From assembly GCA_003833135.1 (NCBI GenBank), contig QZLH01001342.1:1-36708 (forward strand): a DNA stretch of 36,708 bases, given 5' to 3'. The first letter of the stretch is position 1. The number at the start of each line of letters is the position of its first letter. A program made the position numbers and the translations under genes. Source of the stretch: Oehlia diaphana (lineage: Eukaryota > Glomeromycota > Glomeromycetes > Glomerales > Glomeraceae). The notes under the pieces are model-generated. The model was not told the origin of the DNA. It worked only from the letters and a program-made list of their open reading frames with translations, and did no database searches. Below are positions 10,509 to 18,996 of this stretch, in pieces.

Positions 10509-11570
10509 ATGGCTTCTTCTTCCAAGTCCAAACATATTGTAATAGACTGGAATACTTCAACAGAGAAAAGCTCGTTCGTTCAACTTGGCACAACCCCTAT
10601 GCCACAAGAAAACTCTTATGTTTAAGATATTGAACCAGAAGCTTTACTCAGTACTAAGGACGTTCTCCTTACAGATATTGATGATATTCTTCCACTATCA
10701 TTTTATACTGCGCCTAAACCTCGCAGTAAGAACTTTCTATTCCTTGTCTCGTTCAAGAAATTCCACATGACCAAGATCTGCAATTCAGGTTATAACAAGA
10801 TTTATAACTCTAGGTGCTCTAAAAGTTTCTTTTTTGAGCTTGTCAATCAAAAACCAAACACCAATGATATTCATTTAAAGATACACACAAACGACTATTT
10901 CATGTCAACACTCCCGTTTTGTTATAATTCCACAAGTCGTGTACCAAACAACAAATTCCAACTTAGCAAAGCACTTCAGCATTTTTTTTCTTTACAAAGA
11001 GTTATTCCCGCCGAATACAAAAAAATATTTTGACATGTTAAGAAAAAAATTATTAGAACGAATCACGTTTATTAAATCACGTGCCGATAAAGATGACGAT
11101 CGTAATCAAAGAACAAATACTTTTTTTAATTTCTCATATAAGAAATATAGGTTTTACTTTGGTATTTATATTCCGTGTGATCATAATTTAGAAGAAAATT
11201 CATCTTCGGCTTCCAAATCATGCCAACTTCCATCTCCCATCATGTTGTCTAATAAGCGACATGGTTGCGGTCTCCACGTTAAAAAAATATTTTAAGATAT
11301 CACTTTAAGGAATACTCCTGTCAATCCGGACTTACCGATTATGAATAAAGCCTTCCATGCTAATTTGATATTTGAGCGATGGAAATTCAAAAAATGTAAA
11401 AATGTTAGGTCAATGCGCACGGGCGTATCTTACAGCATGCGTTATATTACCAAATGACCAACGGACTCTGATGATAATGCAAGAAAGTGCATCTATAATA
11501 AACTGATGTAAGATTTCAAATTTCAACCTAGCCCCAACACTAAACACAGGTCGAACAGATGTCATTGTCG
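10509..11570 (+). pseudogene. Broken ORF of the retroposed element, N-terminal part
   Basis: The frame opens with ATG at 10509 (MASSSKSKHIVIDWNTSTEK) and runs to 11033 with one in-frame TAA at 10623-10625. It then continues in the next frame after a slip in the A-run near 11020-11030 (YFDMLRKKLLERITFIKSRA). A further piece follows (PDLPIMNKAFHANLIFERWK, MRTGVSYSMRYITK) with TGA and TAA stops, ending near RSNRCHCRK at about 11570, where the sequence turns into low-complexity repeat. Many Ser/Lys/Asn residues and a few Cys/His are present, but I see no recognisable domain. It has no introns, as expected for retroposed sequence. It may be the ORF1 protein of a LINE. Confidence 0.5.
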
Positions 11571-11683
11571 CAAAATTTGCCTGGAATTTTTCTGGCAAAT
11601 TGAGAATTATCCCGGTAAATTGGGGTAAATTGTGTTACAATTTTGGGATAATGGAGGACTTGCAATTTGGCAAATTTTGTCAA
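11571..11683. repeat. Low-complexity GCAAATT-type repeat entering the gap
   Basis: Short irregular units such as GGCAAATT and GGTAAATTG, similar in flavour to the 52-bp array after the gap. The boundary with the coding remnant is abrupt. Confidence 0.4.
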
Positions 11684-12476
11684 NNNNNNNNNNNNNNNNN
11701 NNNNNNNNNNNNNNNNNNNNNNNNNNNNNNNNNNNNNNNNNNNNNNNNNNNNNNNNNNNNNNNNNNNNNNNNNNNNNNNNNNNNNNNNNNNNNNNNNNNN
11801 NNNNNNNNNNNNNNNNNNNNNNNNNNNNNNNNNNNNNNNNNNNNNNNNNNNNNNNNNNNNNNNNNNNNNNNNNNNNNNNNNNNNNNNNNNNNNNNNNNNN
11901 NNNNNNNNNNNNNNNNNNNNNNNNNNNNNNNNNNNNNNNNNNNNNNNNNNNNNNNNNNNNNNNNNNNNNNNNNNNNNNNNNNNNNNNNNNNNNNNNNNNN
12001 NNNNNNNNNNNNNNNNNNNNNNNNNNNNNNNNNNNNNNNNNNNNNNNNNNNNNNNNNNNNNNNNNNNNNNNNNNNNNNNNNNNNNNNNNNNNNNNNNNNN
12101 NNNNNNNNNNNNNNNNNNNNNNNNNNNNNNNNNNNNNNNNNNNNNNNNNNNNNNNNNNNNNNNNNNNNNNNNNNNNNNNNNNNNNNNNNNNNNNNNNNNN
12201 NNNNNNNNNNNNNNNNNNNNNNNNNNNNNNNNNNNNNNNNNNNNNNNNNNNNNNNNNNNNNNNNNNNNNNNNNNNNNNNNNNNNNNNNNNNNNNNNNNNN
12301 NNNNNNNNNNNNNNNNNNNNNNNNNNNNNNNNNNNNNNNNNNNNNNNNNNNNNNNNNNNNNNNNNNNNNNNNNNNNNNNNNNNNNNNNNNNNNNNNNNNN
12401 NNNNNNNNNNNNNNNNNNNNNNNNNNNNNNNNNNNNNNNNNNNNNNNNNNNNNNNNNNNNNNNNNNNNNNNNNNNN
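11684..12476. other. Assembly gap (793 N)
   Basis: All N. It lies inside tandem-repeat sequence on both sides, so the true length is unknown. All reading frames spanning it are artefacts. Confidence 1.
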
Positions 12477-12880
12477 TTAGGCAAATCTTTAGTAATGCTA
12501 TGCAAACGAAGTGCAAATTGTGGTGAATTTAGGTAAATTTTTAGTAATTTTATGCAAATGAAGTGCAAATTGTGGTGAATTTAGGTAAATTTTTAGTAAT
12601 GTTATGTAAACGAAGTGCAAATTGTGGTGAATTTAGTTAAATTTTTAGTAATGTTATGTAAACGAAGTGCAAATTGTGGTGAATTTAGTTAAATTTTTAG
12701 TAATGTTATGCAAACGAAGTGCAAATTGTGGTGAATTTAGTTAAATTTTTAGTAATGTTATGCAAACGTAATGCGAATTGTGGTGAATTTAGGTAAATTT
12801 TTATTAATGTTATGCAAATGTAATGCAAATTGTGGTTAATTGTAGTGTATTTTTAGTAATGCTATGTAAATTGTTGAAAA
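12477..12880. repeat. 52-bp tandem repeat, about 7-8 copies
   Basis: Units of the form AGGTAAATTTTTAGTAATG followed by TTATGCAAACGAAGTGCAAA and TTGTGGTGAATTT repeat with few changes. Copies become more diverged toward 12960 and fade by about 13140. Stops in all frames make it non-coding. It lies 3' of the minus-strand mini-exon gene and could be in its 3' UTR or simply adjoining satellite DNA. Confidence 0.85.
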
Positions 12881-13230
12881 TTTAGGTGAATTTTTCAGCA
12901 TGTTGTGCAAACGTAATGCAAATTGTGGAAAATTGTGGCGCATTTTGCATTTTTTCAGCAAATGTTAGCTAAATTTTTGGATAATTTATTGGAATTTAGG
13001 ATATTTTCAGACAATTGAATGAAAATGTTTTACCGATTTTAAACAATTGAGCATAAATGGTATAAATGCAACATTTTTGGAGACAATTTAGTGAAATTTT
13101 GCAATAATTTTGGACAATTGAGTTAAATTTAGTAATAATTTTAATAATTTTACGTTATTTTTACAATATTATTTATTAACAAATGCACAATTATTATTTA
13201 ATGATGAGAATCTATATTAATCTATATTCA

Positions 13231-15158
13231 TCAGATATCCAATGATCCATGGGTAATCTGCACCTCTAATTCTTCATGTATCAAATGTCCAATGCTGAAG
13301 TAGAAGCTGGTGAAAACCTAAAAAAGAAAAAAAAATGAAACATTAATATACATTTCGTTGAAAAAAATCAAAATTAAAGAAACATTTCGAAGTTATATAC
13401 CTTCGAAATGTTAAATTCCATACGTCCAAGGACTGTCAAACTAAAAAAGAAAAAAAAACGAAATATTAATATACGTTTCGTTGAAAAAAATCAAATTAAA
13501 GAAACATTTTGAAGTTATATATACCTTCAAAATGTTAAATTCTACACGTCCAAGGACCGTCAAACCTAAAAAAGAAAAAAAAATGAAACATTAGTATACG
13601 TTTCGTTGAAAAAAATCAAAATAAAAAAATATTTCGAAGTTATATACCTTCGAAATGTTAAACTCCACACGTCCAAGGACCTACAAACCTAAAAAAGAAA
13701 AAAAAACGAAATGTCAATATACGTTTCATTGAAAAAAATCAAAATAAAAAAAATATTTCGAAGTCTACCTTCAAAATGTCGAAACGGTACTCTGGAACCT
13801 AAAGAGAAAACCGAAACATTAGTAAACGTTTCATTGTATTAAAAAAAATGAAAAATAAAAGAATTTCGAAGGTTCTTATATTTACCTTCAAAATTCTTCC
13901 GTCAAGAAGGCGACCGGAAAATAAACTACAAAAAAAAAGATAAATGAAATGTTAGTAAACGTTTACTAATGTTTCGTTAAACAAAAAAAAAATAAATTGA
14001 TTTCGAAGGTAAATACCTTCGAAATCTCGTCCTGGAGGCGAAGCCGTGAATCTATAAAAAAAAACTGAAACGTTAGTTAACGTTTCGTAGAAAAAGATTA
14101 TTTAATAAATAAATACAAAAAAAATGAAAGTATTACCTTTCACCCAAAGTCTGGGTCGTAATATTGTCCGGCATTCCTACAAAAAGGAAGAAAAGAAACG
14201 TCAGTTAACGTTTCTTAAAAAAAAATAAATAAAAATAAAGTTTCACAATACAATATTGCGAAACTCACCGGTTCATTTTGATTTCCATTATTCAAATGTC
14301 CGGAACCTACAAAATGAAAGAAAGAAACGTTAGTAACATTTCTTTTAATAAAAAAAAATCAAAATTAAGCTTCGCAATGTAACATTGCGAAACTTACCGG
14401 ATCGTTTCCATTCATTCTAATGTCCAGAACCTACAAAATGAAAGAAAGAAACGTTAGTAACGTTTCTTTTAATAAAAAAAAATCAAAATTAAGTTTCGCA
14501 ATGTAACATTGCGAAACTTACTGGATCGTTTCCATTCATTTTAACGTCCGGAACCTACAAAAAGTAAAAAAGAAACATTAATATAAACGTTTCTTTTAAT
14601 AAAAAAAATTAAAATAGTTTCGCAACACAGTGTTGCGAAACTCACCGGTTCGTTTCGAACTCCATCATCCAATGTCTGGCGTTCCTACAAAAAGAAAAAG
14701 GAAACTTAGAAACGTTTCCTTACAAAAAATTTAAAAATATATTTTTTTTAAAAAAAGTTTCGGTTCCTTACTTCCTGGAGTCGAATACTGAAAACCTACA
14801 CAAAAGAAAATAAAGGATCGTTAAAATCGTTCCTTATAAAAGTAAAAAAAAAAAAAAATTTTAAAGTTTTGAAGCAAAACGCTTCAAAACTTACCAACAT
14901 TTCATTTCCTCATTTCCCAAAGTAAAACATCAAAAATCCTACAAAAAAGAAGAAAAGAAACGTTAGAAACATTTCCTAAAATAAACTAAAAAAAAATTAA
15001 TAAGTTTCGCTTCGAAACTTACCGATTCCACTTCCAAAGTCACCTATACAAAAAATAAAATAGGAAACATTAGGAACGTTTCCTTACAAAAGAGAATTAA
15101 AAAAAAAAATTAAAAAAGTTTTGAAGCATTTCGCTTCGAAACTTACCATTTTGTTTTT
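13231..15158 (-). CDS. Mini-exon gene: tandem array of about 16 tiny exons with structured introns, product unknown
   Basis: Read on the minus strand, sixteen short segments lie between good 3' and 5' splice sites. Exons (plus coordinates, in transcript order): 15147-15158, 15023-15043, 14895-14938, 14772-14795, 14646-14684, 14522-14554, 14398-14430, 14269-14306, 14137-14176, 14017-14051, 13886-13925, 13769-13798, 13648-13688, 13525-13565, 13401-13440, 13231-13317. Acceptors are CTTTTTGTAG or CTTTTTTAG; donors are mostly GTAAGT, GTGAGT or GTATAT. Exon 1 ends in AAAATG, a plausible start at 15147-15149. The last exon is open to TGA at 13231-13233 (starts VFTSFYFSIGHL). Exons 6 and 7 encode sister peptides, VPDVKMNGNDP and VLDIRMNGNDP. 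Exons 3, 8, 14 and 15 contain stops or break the frame. Skipping them, ending exon 9 at an internal GTGAAA donor and using the internal AG of exon 13 gives an open path of about 136 codons. No signal peptide is obvious. Tandem-repeat, alternatively spliced effectors (the SP7 type) are known in Rhizophagus, but homology is not shown here. It may also be a decaying gene. Confidence 0.6.
13318..15146 (-). repeat. Exon-intron tandem array, period about 110-130 bp
   Basis: Each period is one mini-exon plus one intron. Neighbouring units are most alike and change gradually: 13320-13770 (CCTTGGACGT exons), 14270-14560 (TCCGGACxTT exons) and the more divergent 14770-15146. This is the pattern of local unit duplication. 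Within each unit two inverted repeats stand out: CATTTCGAAG/CTTCGAAATG or AGTTTCGCAATG/CATTGCGAAACT at the 5' splice site, and GAAACG/CGTTTC near the 3' end of the intron. Confidence 0.85.
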
Positions 15159-15404
15159 CTGAAAGATGATTCCGGGAAGGGGAAAGGGAAGGGGAAAGGG
15201 AAGGGGAAGGCGAGAGAAAGAGGGAAGAGGGAAGGTGAGAGAAAGAGGGAAGGGAAGGCGAGAGAAAGAGGGAAGGAGTGGGGAGAGAAAGAGGGAAGGG
15301 GAAAGGAGAACGAAAGAGAAAGGGGGAAAACGAAATGGGAAAGGGAAAAGGGCGAAAGAAAGGAGGTGAAATTGAAAGATCGTGAGAAAAAATTAAGCTT
15401 TTAC
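15159..15404 (-). other. Putative leader intron with a 200-nt polypyrimidine tract
   Basis: On the minus strand, 15370-15166 is almost purely C and T (CCTTTCCC, CTTTCTCTC repeats). It ends TCATCTTTCAG at 15159, right before the 12-nt exon AAAAACAAAATG. At its other end a donor-like GGTAA (15405-15401) sits in the 10-nt loop of a perfect 10-bp stem, AATTAAGCTT (15391-15400) with AAGCTTAATT (15411-15420). This is the same donor-in-loop layout as in the array. The plus-strand reading frame here (Gly/Arg/Lys/Glu only) is a shadow of this simple sequence. Confidence 0.45.
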
Positions 15405-15444
15405 CAAAAAAAGCTTAATTTTTTTTTGCTATACCGCACTAACC

Positions 15445-15514
15445 GCAGCTGAAGCTGCAGTAATTATTAAGTAATATCACGTAACGTGCGTGATATGTAA
15501 TTTTATATAAATAG
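15445..15514 (-). promoter_or_regulatory. Promoter candidate of the mini-exon gene
   Basis: On the minus strand TATTTATATAAAA lies at about 15502-15514, some 100 bp upstream of the putative leader-intron donor. Downstream of it are two inverted repeats: ATATCACG/CGTGATAT (15474-15481 and 15489-15496) and GCAGCT/AGCTGC (15445-15458). The orientation and spacing fit initiation at about 15470-15480. This is inferred from sequence only. Confidence 0.4.
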
Positions 15515-15880
15515 GGGCTTTCCCCCGCCCTGAAATTTTTTTTTTTATTTTAATTTTAAATAGATGTATATATATGCTTATATATACACATATATATCTA
15601 TTAACTAATACTTTACGAAAAGCCCCTCCTCTGTAAACAGGTAGAGGCCATAAAGTACCTATAGGGGGAGAGCCATTGCTGCTCCCTCCGCCTGTTTATA
15701 GTGACAAAAAGAGGGAGTCTTCAGTAGTAAGGTTTAGTATTAAATTAAACAACACATTACAACACATCGTGTTGATACATTGTTAATATTAACAATGTGA
15801 TTTTAAGGTTAAATATAAATATTGTAAATTTAATAATGTTCGTGATTTTTACAAATAAATAAAAAATTTTGACAATTTTA
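15515..15880. repeat. Inverted-repeat-rich segment upstream of the mini-exon gene
   Basis: It contains CTGTAAACAGG (about 15632) and its near complement CCTGTTTATAG (about 15691), an AT-rich hairpin (TAGATGTATATATATG ... CATATATATCTA, 15562-15601), CAACACATCGTGTTG (about 15760-15774) and a perfect 22-bp palindrome at 15777-15798. GC-rich patches (GGGGCTTTCCCC, TAGGGGGAGAGCC) contrast with the surroundings. No coding frame. It could be the end of a mobile element or a structured transcript region. Confidence 0.5.
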
Positions 15881-16230
15881 ATGTAATCAAGTGTAATTCT
15901 ACGTTATCCAGTGTAATTGTAGTATTTTTTTGTGTTTTTTAGTGCAATTCCGCATTTTCTAGCATAATGTTACACTTTCTAGTATAACGTAAAATTTTTT
16001 AAAAAATATGATAATTGTGGTACTTTTTAGTGTAATGCTACATTGTCTAGGGTAATTGTGGTGTTTTTTAGTGCAATGCTACATAATCCAGTATATGCTA
16101 CATTTTTCAGTATAATTTAATGTAATGTGGAATTTTCCAAAAAATGCGATAATTGTACTACTTTTTAGTGTAATTTGGTGAAATGCTACATTTTCCAGTG
16201 TAATGCTATATTATTGAGCATTTTCCAAAA
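15881..16230. repeat. Degenerate AGTGTAATGCTACATTTTCC-type repeat
   Basis: Irregular units built on AGTGTAAT(G/T)CTAC and TTTTCCAGTGTAAT recur at intervals of about 40-60 bp. Non-coding. Confidence 0.6.
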
Positions 16231-16720
16231 AAAAAATGTAACATTTTAACATCCTGATGAAAATGAAACATTTAACCAAAAAAATGTAAAATTTGCTGAA
16301 AATATGCAACATTTAACAAAAAAATATAGAATTTTCGTAAAAAATGCACCATTTGCCAGAAAATCGGAATATTTGACAAAAAAAAAGCAAAATTTGATTT
16401 TAATTGACAATTTTATAACAATGTTATAAAATGTTGTTACAATGATATCACATTGGAGATAAAATGTGGCATTTTCATAAAAATGCACCATTTGCAAGAA
16501 AATTGGAACATTTAACAAAAAAAAAGCAAAATTTGATTTTAATTGACAATGTTATAACAATGTTATGAAATGTTATTACACAACATTTGACAAAAAAAAG
16601 CAAAATTTGACAATGTTATAACAATGTTACGAAATGTTACATTTGAGGTATAATGTAGCATTTTCCCAAATTTTTATAAAATTTGCTAAATTGGACAATG
16701 TTGTAACAATGCTATTCCAA
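16231..16720. repeat. Direct repeat, unit about 139 bp, built on TTGACAAAAAAAAGCAAAA
   Basis: AATGCACCATTTGC is at 16343 and again at 16482, each followed by GAAAATxGGAA, TT(G/A)ACAAAAAAAAAGC, AAAATTTGATTTTAATTGAC and TTATAACAATGTTAT. A third, shortened copy runs from about 16580 to 16650. The minus-strand frame 16246-16518 is a Phe-rich translation of this repeat. Confidence 0.7.
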
Positions 16721-17479
16721 AATATTGCTCAGCGTTGTAGTATGCAGAAATTGATTAAGAGTTAATATGTAAGGCGCAGTAAATTAGAATAGGCATTAAC
16801 AGTAATGCAGATCATCAATTAAGAATTTTAGAATTTAGAATGTTGATCAATTAAATTGGATTTTACAAATTAGGATAGGATGATCATTAGACAAATAATG
16901 AGAAACTCCTATCACATGAGTATAAACTGGATATATGTAATGTTTCGTATTACATAGTTCATTCATCAATTACCATTTTAGATTTTATAAAAAGGACCCA
17001 TTTTTGACTTGATAGTCAAGTAATCAGATTATGAACTGAGAAAAATAAAAATTGATATTTTTGAATATTTTAACCCTTTGATTATTTTGACTCGATTCTT
17101 TAGCCTTTTCTTATGAGTAAAAGTGCGTAGTCAATTAATTACTAACCAAAGGTATATGTGAAAGGCATGAACATAATAGTTCTATTAGTCCGAATGTACA
17201 TTACCTATATTAATGAACAGGAGAAGAATCCAAAGAGTGCAATAATTAAAGAAGTGGATGACGAAGTCTGGAGAGATTTATTAATGAAAGGAAACTCTCG
17301 CACTTCGTTCGTAAAACAAATCTAAACCAAGCAACCAACCAACATATTATATCTAGATTTTACTAAATTTGCTGTCCTCACGTGGCAGGTGAGGGCGACA
17401 GCGTAATGCAGCATTTTCCACAATTCCCCACCATTTTCCAGGAAAATGTGGAATTTGCATTTTTTGAAATTTGGACAAT
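16721..17479 (+). other. Unclassified segment with TATA-like motif and a short acidic frame
   Basis: TTTTATAAAAAGGACCC at about 16988 resembles an LTR-type promoter, but no paired LTR or TG...CA ends could be fixed. A frame of about 57 codons at 17151-17324 reads EVDDEVWRDLLMKGNSRTSF before its stop; there is no recognised family. From 17400 to 17478 the sequence returns to the GCATTTTCCA-type repeat. Confidence 0.3.
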
Positions 17480-18552
17480 GGTGCTCCTTCGACCTGTGAA
17501 AGTGGCTAAAAGACAAACAGCACGATTTGAACGCAATTGTCGTAGAGTTCTCAGGAATGAGGTGATCAAACCAGGCGGTATCTCTAACACCACTTCTAAA
17601 CTTGGAGCTGCGAAAGCTTCCAACTTTCTGTTCTTGAAATCACAAAAAATCAATCGGAAACTTCGCCATCTCAAATTCAAACATGTTAAATCCAACCCTG
17701 ATGGTTTGGGTTGTAGTTTCTCCACGCCTAGTGATGTTTTAAATCTGAAGACGCAAAAACAAGCTACCGTTGTAGCCAAACCAGTGGCTATCGAGACACC
17801 ATCTGTAGTTGAAGCTACTGTTATAACAAGACATGAGAATATACCAATTCCTCCTGTAATAGAAGACAAATCAGTAGTTCATACTGTTGAACCTTTCCGC
17901 CCTTTACCTAAAGGCCGTGTTCCGACTATTTACTGCGACATTGTTCCACTAACCCTATTTATGACATAAATGGTGATTTTGTTGCCCCTGGCACAAGTGA
18001 ATGGTACTCGTACATGTCGAGCTTAGAGTTAAAGATTCGGGAAAAAAATGCCCATTGATGGAAACTTATTGATGATCAAGAAGATATTAAACTAAACAAA
18101 AAGTACCTATACCATGGTACAAGTGCAAAACATGGTCTTAAAAGAAAAGAACAAGTTCACGAGTTGACTGAATGGAACAATAAGTTCCATAAACATGGAA
18201 CGTCAATTATCAAGAAAAAGGATAAAATCAGAAATAATGCGGGCTCGCATAAACTCAAAAGGGAGCTAAAAAAATTAATCGCCTCATTTCCAAACGCTAT
18301 CCCCAAGCCACAATCACGTTTACCTGTTGATAATTCTGGATCAAAGCAGGATCCTAAAGGCAAATCGGCCATCTTCGAATCTGATATATCAAGCGAAACC
18401 GCTGCTATCGAATCTCATCCTCTTAAATGATGGGTGGATATTAACCTGAACTTGTTATCATTATCGAATAATCCGAAACGGTCCCATCTAGTCACCCTTC
18501 CTGTCGCTCTTGATTCCGAGCAGACTGGACCGTCTAAAGTTCTTAGGAACTA
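17480..18552 (+). pseudogene. Broken ORF of the retroposed element, C-terminal part
   Basis: The coding style changes sharply at about 17480 (VLLRPVKVAKRQTARFERNC). The frame is open to 17969 and then must shift by one frame near 17945-17953 to continue NPIYDINGDFVAPGTSEWYS. It then crosses a TGA at 18056-18058, continues as LIDDQEDIKLNKKYLYHG and a very basic helix-rich tail (HKLKRELKKLIASF), crosses another TGA at 18428-18430 and ends at about 18552. The basic, Lys-rich character would suit a nucleic-acid-binding protein. No catalytic motif is visible. The rest of the element to 18960 is untranslated 3' sequence. Confidence 0.5.
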
Positions 18553-18960
18553 AAATTAATTTTTTTATTTTTTTTTCCTTTTTTAATTTTATATTCTATA
18601 TATGTTGTCTCTTTTTAGGAATCATTTTGTATAGCTTAGACTATTTCTTTGAGTTATTACTATATATTTTTATATATTCAATCAGAATAGTGTGAATCAT
18701 TCCACCTATGACAGAATTTACAGGTGGCAACTTTATGTTGAAAGAATAATTCAGGTCGATTGTGTTCGCGTATGAGTGTTCATTGTTGATTGTCTTCATG
18801 GCTCACCTGCTGGTAGAAGTGGGGGAGTCTTCCTTTGGTCTTATTATTAGTAGATAGGGTCCGCGTCTCCTCTCCTAGGATTCATGGATGGTTGCATTCA
18901 GTTAGAACGTTCTTTATATATCGAACTATGTTCTTTTGTAATTGCTCTCTGACTTCACAT

Positions 18961-18996
18961 AAAATAAAATAAAATAAAATTAGCAAAGTTAAAAAG
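18961..18996 (+). repeat. (AAAAT)4 tail followed by right target-site duplication
   Basis: Four AAAAT units at 18961-18980 run straight into AATTAGCAAAGTTAAAAAG (18978-18996), identical to 10313-10331. The three-base overlap is typical microhomology at a target-primed junction. Confidence 0.7.

Larger units (their letters stand above)
10313..18996 (+). mobile_element. Retroposed block flanked by a 19-bp direct repeat and ending in (AAAAT)n
   Basis: AATTAGCAAAGTTAAAAAG is present at 10313-10331 and, identically, at 18978-18996. The right copy directly follows four AAAAT units (18961-18980). A long target-site duplication plus a short A-rich repeat tail at one end is what target-primed reverse transcription by LINE elements leaves behind (established knowledge). 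The element would be read on the plus strand: a GC-richer leader (about 10430-10480), a broken reading frame from 10509, and a second broken frame ending at 18552. I found no reverse-transcriptase or endonuclease motif, so this is either the ORF1-type part of a LINE or a passenger moved by one. The interior 11570-17480 is unlike the ends and looks like later material. Confidence 0.6.

Noticed and set aside
11540..12568. Long open frames across the gap on both strands
   Set aside because: They are open only because N codons are not read as stops.
13318..15146. CRISPR-like array (regular repeats with variable spacers)
   Set aside because: The variable parts have exon character and splice sites, repeats change gradually along the array, and the surroundings are eukaryotic with introns. 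There are no cas genes.
15166..15369. Gly/Arg/Lys/Glu-only open frame on the plus strand
   Set aside because: It is the translation of a purine-only simple sequence; better explained as the antisense of a polypyrimidine tract.
16988..17005. LTR promoter (TATAAAAAGGACCC)
   Set aside because: No second LTR copy, no defined TG/CA ends and no gag-pol sequence nearby; kept only as a TATA-like motif.
17378..17869. Minus-strand frame opposite the 17480-18552 remnant
   Set aside because: Shadow of the plus-strand coding remnant, which continues in protein-like style for another 500 bp.
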